A DNA stretch of 64,000 nt, taken from Thermothielavioides terrestris NRRL 8126. Its lineage: Eukaryota > Ascomycota > Sordariomycetes > Sordariales > Chaetomiaceae. Made by a program: the position numbers and the translations under genes. Where the stretch lies: the NCBI RefSeq assembly GCF_000226115.1, contig NC_016458.1:3251001-3315000 (forward strand), in the 5' to 3' direction. Of this stretch, positions 55,501 to 64,000 are shown in pieces (position 1 is the stretch's first letter; the number at the start of each line of letters is the position of its first letter). The notes beneath the pieces were generated by a model. The model was given only the letters and a program-made list of their open reading frames with translations, made no database searches and was not told the DNA's origin.

Positions 55501-57858
55501 CGTGTCGGCGAGGAGACAGGGTTGACGGATGCTTCGCGTGGGCGGTATGGTTTATATAGTCTCTTAAGTAATTGTACGTCCTCCCAGCCAGGAGTTGTGA
55601 AAAGGGAGGCACAGCCTGAAATCGATGAACAGAAGTGTGTATGCGTGTGGTTTCCACTCCGGTGACCCGTCCGGAAAAAGCGAGGGACGAATGAAGTGAA
55701 CGACGTCGGGACTTTCAAAACCCCTGGAATGACGGGACGATCTATGACCGGCACGGATCAGAGGAGCAGAGGTCTTCGTCCTCGTCAGCGACAGCACCGA
55801 TCTTGATGAAGCCCGAGAGGCTGAGCGGGGGGTTGAATGGCGGCGAGCCCGTCTTACGTGCCCGGGAGGAGGAGATTGCTCTTACTTTTAAGCACTCACG
55901 GCAAGCACGAGTTGTGTTCTGCGGAGTCTCGTATCAAACGAGACCGGGGCCAGCGAGGGGTCGAACCGGAAACGGCTTGGGACAGCAGCCAAGGGTTGCC
56001 AGGGGAAGGGAAACACGACACGGGTAGCAGGCACAGCCCAGCTCAACCGGAGGGGGGGGGAAGGCGGGGAGACGGGAAGACGGGGATTCGGGGCTCAGGT
56101 AGGAGCGACGAACGGGTGCTGCAGCACGTCCGTCATGCGTTGCCGGGATGGAGGGGATAAGGGTATCCCTTAAAATGCCCGACTGCGTGTCTTCTTGCAT
56201 TCTTAAAACAGGCTGGTGGCGCTGTTGTCATGCACTCAGCACCAAGACGACGATAAGGACGGGCACCCAACGTCAATGCGATCGCCGGCGCGACCCGCTG
56301 CTCAACTGGACATCAGTCCAGCAAAACCAAGGATCTTCGGCAACCAAGGCTCATCGCCATCGCCACGCCATCGCCGTGCTTGGACTCCTGGCCGCATCCC
56401 CGGCCGTGGGCGAGAAAAAAAATCCCGAGTCTAATCGCAAATCGAGAGGTCTGGAGCTTCCGCGGTTCGTCGCTCTGTCGGGAGGCAAGGCAGCTTGCTG
56501 TGGGTCAGCCCAGCCGATGAAACAGCCACGCTCGCCTCTCGTGTCAGGCGATGACCTGACAGGCTGTGGATCCACCACGAGCAACCCCGGGCAGTCAAGA
56601 CCCCGGTCTACACTACACTCAGTATTCCGTACAGAAGGATACTGACAGCGCAGCGTAAGCGATCGGTGTGTGTACATACACTAGAATGTCGCGTGAGCCC
56701 GCTGTTGCAAGAAGATGGTCGTACACGGGCCGCCCAGACCGGTGGCCAGATGCCAAGGACCATCTCTGCTGTGGAGGTTGGAGGTTGCGGCACCGTGCAA
56801 CGTTCGGTGGCTTGGTCCCCTGCTGGGGTGCCTCGGTATGATCGCCGTTTGAGACGCGCAGCCCCCCCACTTAACTCCGGTACTGTGGTAATGGACCCTG
56901 CATCACCCTCAGTACTCCGGGCTCGGCACATCAGGGGCTCTGCCACGCCAGATGATCCCGTCCAGCCCTGTTTCATGTCTCCCGTCCTCGCCGCACCGGG
57001 TTTGATGCGGGGTCAATCACTGCATAGAGCCACAATGGGCTTCCTCAGGGCTTCCTCAGGGCTTTGGGAAGGCTCGCCGAGGCCCCATTCACACAGCAGA
57101 CTCTGAACAAAGTCGACGTGAAGGAGAATATCAAGTGTCGTTGTCGTCCGTGCCGGAGAGTAGTAGTAGTAGGCCGCGCTGAAGTAATCCAGGATGGTCG
57201 CATTTGCCGCCTTTTCGGCTTGCATCGACCCTCCTCTTCGTGGCGGCCACTTACAACGCAGTATGCTGTGATATGGCCGTGAAGCTGTGCGTCATGTCGG
57301 TGGCACCATTCTTACGTGCTGCCCTTGCCCAGTGACGCTCTTGTGTAGTACCATAATCCAGCGGTGCACAGAACCTCGCCAAGTATGGCCGCATCATGTC
57401 GTTGCACTCCCGAGTCACTTGCAGGAATGTCTCGGGGTTGGGGAAACGAATCTAATTGTATACACTAAAAAAGGGGGGGATGTGGGACTCCCCAAACGTT
57501 ATCTATGCGCAGCCGAGGGAGACTGTCCATCTTGATGTTCTAGTCCAACCCAGTTCCCAACATTGCTCAGTAATCCATACACAGTACGTGATGCCTTCAC
57601 CAATACACCAATCTTGTAGTTGAATAACACAGTACAATCGCTGCCTCCCAAGAGCGCCAGTGCATTTGCTGAAACCACGCCGATCGCCCATCAAAACACC
57701 ACCCCTCCCCCCGTCACTCCTCCAACCCGCCAACCCCCATTATCATCCCATCATGATGCTAAAAGCAAAGGAAGAGAAATAATCAAGGCGTTGAATGTCC
57801 ATACCAAAAACGCCCGGCTCGTTTCCCGCACAGACACCTCCCCCCAAGTTCGTTCAGC
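55501..57858. other. Intergenic region between the small gene and CCH1
   Basis: About 2.4 kb without a gene I can support. It has a CTACACTACACTC motif (about 56609), a G-run at 56048-56058 and AGTAGTAGTAG (about 57161-57172). The right end is the 3' flank of CCH1. Confidence 0.45.
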
Positions 57859-60800
57859 TCAGTTGAAACCCCCCTGTGACCCCCACCCGCCCTTCTTCAT
57901 CGTCGTAGCACTCCGCCTGAGACTCTCCACCCAGACCGAATCATTCAACACGTCCCTGACGAGCGCGGGATCAACCGAGCTGCCTCGTCTCCCCAGACTC
58001 GTAGCCTCGTCACCGTCATCGCCCCCCGCGTCGCCGGGTCCCGACAGCTCGAAGCTGAAGGCGCTCGTATGCGACCGATGCCCGGAGGAGGCAGCAGCCG
58101 GCCCGGATGCCCGCGGCGCGGCCAACGGGTGTCCGTACGGGGCGTCGTACGAGAACACGTCCGTGCCGAGCGCGGCCCAGCTCCGGTGCTGCTGCGAGCG
58201 GCTGGCCGTGGGCGAGAGCAGGCTGCTCGAGCCGGTGCCGGCCGTGGTGGTGGCGGCTGCGCTCGACTTGGCCCTGCCGCGCCCTGCCGCCCGGTCCCGC
58301 CGCTGCTGGTCCTCTTCCTCGGCCCGCTGCTCCTCGTTGTCCACCAGGATCTCGGGCACGTCGAGCTGCGGAATCGCCGTCATGCGTCCCGCCCGCTTGA
58401 TCTCCATGTGCCGTTTGAACTGCCGGGAGTAGTAGAGCATGTCGAAGAAGCCCAGCACGATCCGCCTGCGGACCTGTTCCTCGACGCGCTGGAGCCGCAA
58501 TTTGCGACGCAAGAACTCCTCGAGCCTGAGACGGACATGTTAGCCAATCCCCTGTACAGTAATCCATATTGCCCTCGAGTGTCTGCAGGGGCAGATTGGA
58601 GAGACACATACCGCAGACTCTTGTTGTCATTGATGATGTTGTAGTGCGCCAGGAGCATCAGCACCATCGTAAAGGAGATGCCCCTCTCGGGGTCCGCGGA
58701 CACCATGACCTCCTCGAAGAACAAGTTGAAGCGGCGCCGGCGCTCGCGGACCTTGGCGACGTCGATCCTCGACAGGCGCTCGTTCAGCTTCCGCAAGTCA
58801 ATGCCCGTCTTGTACTGGTTCTGACTGATGATCGAGGCGTGCCTGATGCTCATAGCGTCGTTGTCGCTGCGCACGTCCTCGAGGATGGCCCGCACGGAAT
58901 CGTCGTTATCGTAGATGCGCATCTCGAACACCCCGGAGAGCTCGCTGAGGAGCCGCGGGAATGCCTCCTTGCTGATGAAGCCAGTCCCGGACGGGTCGAC
59001 GCTACGCCAAGCTTCCTTGAACCGCCGGATTTCGTCGCGATCGACGACCGCCAGCCCGTTGGTCCGCTGGTACACGTACGAGAAGCTCTCGTAGATGAGC
59101 GACACGAACAGGTTGACGAAGATGTACATGCTGATGATGTTCCAAGCGACGAAGAGCACTCTCGCCCACGCGGTGCTGCCGCAGTCGCTCTGGAAGAAGT
59201 TCGGGCCTTCCACGCAGAACGGCGGTTTGACCTGCGCGAAATCCTCCATCACCTGGTTCCAGCCCTCGCCGCAACTGAATCTGAAAAGCAGGATGAGCGC
59301 GTGCGGTACCGTGCGGAGGTTGATGTTGGCATCCTCTGAGCCGCCGAAGCGCGTGAGGCTGAAGGTCTGTGTGAGAGCAATGGCGAACACCAGGAAGAAC
59401 ACGAGCCAGGTCGCCAGCAGGCTGCCAATCGTCGTCAGGCTGGCAGCCGCCGTCTTGAAGAGCTGGTCGAGCGCGTCGTTCCGCGGAATGAGCAAGAGGA
59501 GGAGCGCCACCAAAAAGAACTTGTGCAGCTGAGTGTAGGTAACCTGGCTGGGATCCGTCAGGAAGAGAATCGAGGTGGCAAAGGCGCCAGTGACCGCCAC
59601 AAGAGAGAACAGGTCCCATGAGCTCTTCCGAAACCGGGTCCAACCGAGGCCAACAATGCGCACGACAATGTTCACAATGTAGATCAGCGTGAAGAGGAGG
59701 AAGAGGATGTCCTTGGCGCGCGTCCACCAGAGGGGCTCACTGTTGAATTCGGTGAGGAGCAGGACCAGGTGGAAGACGAGAACGGACGTGATGGCCAGGT
59801 ACCACTTGCCGCGTTTCTCAATCGCTCGCTTGTGGCACCACATCTTCCACTTGTTCTTCTTATCGTCGTACGCGCTCTTGGACGGCGAGATCTGGCGAAG
59901 GAGCTTTCGGAGCTCGAGCCACGACCGCTGCTCGGCCGTCAAAAACGCCACTCCTGTCTGCTCCGTGTAGTTCCGCATGAAGACCGAGATGAACAGGGTG
60001 AGTATGAAGACGGTCGCCAGGAGGTTGAACACGACGAAGAACAGGGCGTTCCCTTGGCCGGCGAAAGGCGGGGAACCCTGCGGCTGGAGGCCCTTGCCGG
60101 TGATGGCTTGGGCGGCGAACGAGACATCCACCCATCCTTCCTGGCTCACAATCTGGAAGAGAATGAAGAGACTTGACCCAAAGTCGTCGAAGTTGAAGAA
60201 CGGATTCGTGGCGACCCGTGGAGCCAGCACGGGCCAATTGTTGCTGAAAGGGGTGCTGTTGTACTCGCCGACACAGTCACTCAGGTTTATAATATTCGAA
60301 CCGTCGTTGCAGGCCACCATCTTTCCGTTGAAGAGGTTCAGGCCGTAAATGGCAAAGGGAATCAGCAGCGAGATTGAGACGAAGGCCGCCTGGAAGAACC
60401 GCGGTAAGTACATGCGCACACACGCACACACACCCCCACACAGGGAGAGAGAGAGGTGGGGGGCGGGTAGGGGGGGAGGAGAGGAGTTGCCAGGGAAACT
60501 GCCAAATGCGGGCAGAGACTTACACTCAGAATCTTCGGACCGCCAATAATCATGAGTGAATGGAACGTCTCTCTGGCACTGTCGCTGACGTTAAGCAGAC
60601 GCAGTGCCCTTAGTGCCTTGAAGGCGCCAACGGCGCGAGAGACAGCTCCAGCATTGGTGAAGAGCGTGATGACATTGATCCAGAGCGTGATTAGCACGAC
60701 GGCGTCAATGATTCCCCACGTGCTTCGGAAGTAGGCGTTGGGAGTCCAGAAAAAGCCGTCAGCAATGATCTTGATGACGGCCTCGAGCGTAAACACGATG

Positions 60801-63800
60801 GCAAACGCCATGTCCGTCCAGACAAACCAGTTCAAGATGCTGAACGTGTGCTGGTCGAAGTACTCCTTTTGATACAAGGGTGTGGTGACGCAGGCGAGAA
60901 TAACCATGGCAACAATGGCGGCGTAGATGACGGCCGAGAACGTGTACCACGCATACTTATTGGGTTGCACGCCGTCGAAACGCTCGGTGCCTCGACCGGG
61001 GCCCACGAGCTTTTGGCAGAGCCGCCTCAGTCGATTCCGTGGCTTGAAGATGAAAAGGGACGTGTTGTAGTTCGGGTGCCGCATCAGGTACTCTCTCTGC
61101 GCTTTGCGGCGAGCGGCAGTAGCGCTCACGGCTTGCCGGGCCAGCTGCCCCGGATCCAGAGAAACGATGGGACCGCCGAAGCCAACGTTGGAATAGAACG
61201 GGTTGGGCTCCCGGCTGCGAAATCGCGAAATCATCCTGCCCCACGCCGCAGACAGGAAGCCATTTTTGCCCCTGCCTTTGCCGCCCAGCTGCTGTGCGGA
61301 CTCGCCGTCCGTCGTATGCTCCTGCAGAGGATCTAGAGCCTCATCCAGGAATTCGCGTACAAAGCCCTCCTTGAAGAGCATGTCTACCACGCCCGTGGTC
61401 TGATCCAACGGGTCCACGCGATCACGCGACCTGCCAAAGCCGAAGACCTTGGAGAGCGCTAGATTGGACGAACCGCCCAGTTCTCTGCGCTGCAGAAACG
61501 CCTTGACCTGTTCCAGGCGCTTCATGTCCTCGCCGACGTCAAAGTTCTCTTGGATGACGGCAATGAACATGTTGATGAGGATGAAGTAGGAGAGGATGAA
61601 CCAGCCGATGAGGAATACCGCGCCTACCCAGGCCGTGTTGAGATGGACGGTGGAGGCCGTGACGTTGTAGAGAATGTCGGTCCAGTTCTCGCTCGAAAGT
61701 ATCTGGTACATGCCGAGAAACGAGTTATAAATGGTGTTGAATGGGATTCTGAGCGGCGTGCCGTCCGAGTCCGTCGCGGGTAGCTGGCCTCGGAACAACT
61801 GTGCGGCAAATATTGCCATTAAGAAGGTCATCAGGAAGACGAACAGCATCAGATTCCCAATACCGGTAACGTTGCCCAGCACGAGCTGGATCAGCTCCCT
61901 CGTCATGGGGATAGCAAGGACCACGCGGTATACCCGGATAATTTGAAAGGCGGTGAGCCAGTTGTACACCTGACCCGAGTTGCGGATCGGCGGTAGAAGG
62001 ATGACGGTGGTAATCACGGCGAGGCCAAGGTCGACAAGGTTACGCGGATTGCGATGGAATCTCCGGAAGTGGGCCGCCAACCGCAGGGCAATCTCGACGT
62101 CGAGAAAACTGGTGACCACGATCTCAGACACGTTGACGAACTCCTCGCGGCTTCGCGACATGGTGGCGCTCCGTAACGACTGGGCGAAGAGTCCGTAAAC
62201 AATGATCAAGATCCAGAACCAAGAAGTCCCGTTGGATATTCGCTGCAGTGCGGATTGCCTTCGGGGGCCTTGCTCCATGCTTGCGTGGAAGAGCGGTGGA
62301 GGCTCCTCCTCGGCCGTAAAAGCGCTGGCCTTGGATTCCTCCCGGATGACTTGAAAGGAAGAGGTGATGACGGCAATCAACAAGTTGGTCATCCAGAGCA
62401 TCATGATGATGATGCCGGCCCCGAAGAACAGAGCGGCTGGAAGGAAATCCGAGCTCACGGTGTAGTACATCAAGTCGGAGAAGGTGTTGGCACTCATGAT
62501 GACAAAGACCAGCTCGAGGGAGTGTCCAATATCATCGAAATTGACCGTGCCGTTGTAGGGGTTGTCTTGTTGGAGGCAAAGGGAACCCCGAGGACAGATG
62601 AAGCCCTTGGCACTCTTCGCTCCGGGCCTCAGAAACTCGCTGGAGAGGTTCATTGTCGGCGAGGAAGAGAAAACCCAGGGTTCCTCCTTACCCGTCGTTG
62701 AGTTGAGATAGCCCCCACAAAACGACTTGCTCGGAGTGTAAGCGGCGCTGAAGTTAGTTGGATCCTCCGGGTTGATCCAAGTGCATTGGCGGCTCAGGCT
62801 GGACTTGAAGCTCTGTACTCCAATGATGGCGAAGAGAATCCAAAAGAAGCCCATGAGGAACGAGACTCGCACGAGGAGCGGGGCAGACTTCTTCAAACTC
62901 CTGAGGATAATCTAAAGCGCCGGGTTAGCAAGTTGGGGATGTGAGGGGAAGACAAAAACGCTTTCAAGGACAGAAAGGCCGACATACGAGGTTACCCCTT
63001 GTGAGTGCCAGCAACCTTATGATGCGAAGGCAACTGAGCATGCGGAACACATAGATGGAATGCTTGCTCTCCATGCCGGTGGCGCCGAGGATAAACGATA
63101 TCCAAAACGAAACGACGGCTATGAAGTCGAGTCTGTTGAAGCTGTGGCGCAGAAACGCCCTGCGCGCGAGATGGAGCCGCTGCTGCTCCTCTAGTGTAGC
63201 TTGGCCCGGCAGCCCATACACAGCGAATGATCTAGCAAATGCGGGCACGAATTGCTGCTCCTGCGGCGGCTGCCGGACAGACTTTTGGCGCTGCGGTTTG
63301 AAGATGGCCCGGTACTGCTCGGCTACTCTTTCCCTGAGTCTCCGTTGGCTTCCCACGGGCGCGTAATCATCGGCGTTGATAATTAAGCCAGAGACGATTA
63401 TCCTGGCTATGATCTCGAGAGTAAAAACCACAAACAGCCCGAAGAGCGCCCAGTCGATTGGGGTGCTTCCCCAGCGCTCAGGTCTGCTGTTTCCGGCAGC
63501 GAAGACGTCTGGCGCGGCCTCTATGGCCAGGAGGACCGCCTGGGCGATGATCAGAATCAGGATAAGTGGTTCGGTCCATGGATTGACCAGTATGTCACAG
63601 AGCCGTTTCCGTATTGGATTGTCAGGGGGGAATATGCCCAGCGAGTTTCCTCTTAGCGGGTTCGGGAGCGGGCCGAGCCGCCGAGCCGTGGGCGCCGCCT
63701 CTTCGGGCTGGAAATAATCAACGCCGGGTCTCTTTTCGGCTGGGGTTTGGAACAGTTGCGAAGGGTATGAGGTGTCGACAAACCCGGGGCCTGACACGTC

Positions 63801-64000
63801 GGTGGTTCGACGTTTGTCGACACTGGGTGAGCGAGAGCGATCCCGCCGCGTTGCCTGATCGACAAGGTCACCCTCTCCGCTGATCATAACGACACGTTGA
63901 GACATGGCCCTCATGATCGAACTCGCCCTCGACAGAGCCCCGCTGGCCGTGGGTGAGCGGGACCGGCGACGGTCCATCGGTGACAAACGGTCGCCATAAC
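57859..64000 (-). CDS. CCH1: Voltage-gated calcium channel Cch1 (alpha-1-like; 5' end outside window)
   Basis: Exons visible are 64000-62988, 62911-60524, 60389-58612 and 58525-57859, giving about 1948 residues; the frame is open at the right edge. Introns of 76, 134 and 86 nt all start GTATGT or GTAAGT. Four repeats of six segments are present. Repeat I starts at CDILVNPWTEPLILILIIAQ; its S4 has regularly spaced Arg (FRMLSCLRIIRLLALTRG). P-loops read MSANTFSDLMY (I), LSSENWTDILY (II), VSQEGWVDVSF (III) and CGEGWNQVMED (IV). An EF-hand-like stretch (SVDPSGTGFISKEAF) follows repeat IV, and the tail is Ser/Ala-rich. The S4 of repeat IV has almost no positive charge. By family knowledge it works with Mid1 in the plasma membrane for calcium entry in stress and pheromone responses. 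Mid1 is not in the window. Confidence 0.95.
60410..60470. repeat. CA and GA/G-rich low-complexity tract in a CCH1 intron
   Basis: Within the 134-nt intron (60390-60523) lies a CACACA tract followed by GAGAGAGAG and G-runs. This intron is the longest of the three visible in CCH1. Confidence 0.7.

Noticed and set aside
58569..59339. 256-residue plus-strand frame opposite CCH1
   Set aside because: Antisense shadow of the channel's repeat IV and EF-hand region.

Overview
The window comes from a filamentous ascomycete. Genes carry many short GT-AG introns (about 50-150 nt) with CTNAC-like branch points, coding sequence is GC-rich, and gene order is eukaryotic with no operons. The families fit a Sordariomycete, probably order Sordariales (Chaetomiaceae-like). 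That placement rests on protein flavour and dispersed GTA-rich motifs; no search was run.

Layout, left to right. (1) 1-361: C-terminal end of an unrecognised basic protein. (2) 2046-6698: a divergent pair of spliceosome genes, CLF1/SYF3 (minus) and PRP31 (plus), sharing a promoter of about 570 bp. (3) 6.7-13.7 kb: gene-poor DNA with one small bHLH factor (INO4-like) and a non-autonomous transposon with 47-bp perfect inverted ends and 9-bp target duplications. (4) 13.7-17.1 kb: an Nrg1-like two-finger C2H2 regulator and acetate kinase with a polyserine microsatellite. (5) 17.9-21.6 kb: a four-exon gene of unknown function and a small gene that looks like the DNA-binding half of a Tc1/mariner transposase. 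(6) 23.3-29.7 kb: a PHO84-type phosphate symporter and an 885-residue Zn2Cys6 regulator, convergent. (7) 31.9-41.7 kb: a dense block with THOC3/TEX1 (mRNA export), RIC1 (Rab6/Ypt6 exchange factor subunit), an unusual glutathione transferase with a long basic N-terminal domain, and the CK2 beta subunit. (8) 42.5-50.2 kb: a DPP1/LPP-type lipid phosphatase, a hAT-like non-autonomous element containing telomere-like repeats, mitochondrial ribosomal protein uL2m, and a B-type cyclin. (9) 52.3-55.5 kb: two proteins of unknown function. (10) 57.9-64 kb: most of the Cch1 calcium channel, whose 5' end lies beyond the window.

Functionally this is mostly a core housekeeping region: splicing and mRNA export (CLF1, PRP31, THOC3), cell cycle (cyclin B, CK2 beta), trafficking (RIC1), mitochondrial translation (uL2m), and ion, phosphate, lipid and acetate metabolism. 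There is no secondary-metabolite cluster, CRISPR array or obvious tRNA or rRNA gene. The most unusual material is in the spacers (two small DNA transposons with clean target duplications, two families of short dispersed motifs) and in some gene structures (in-frame stop-free introns, GC-AG introns, a GST fused to a basic domain, an N/E/E/E calcium-channel filter).
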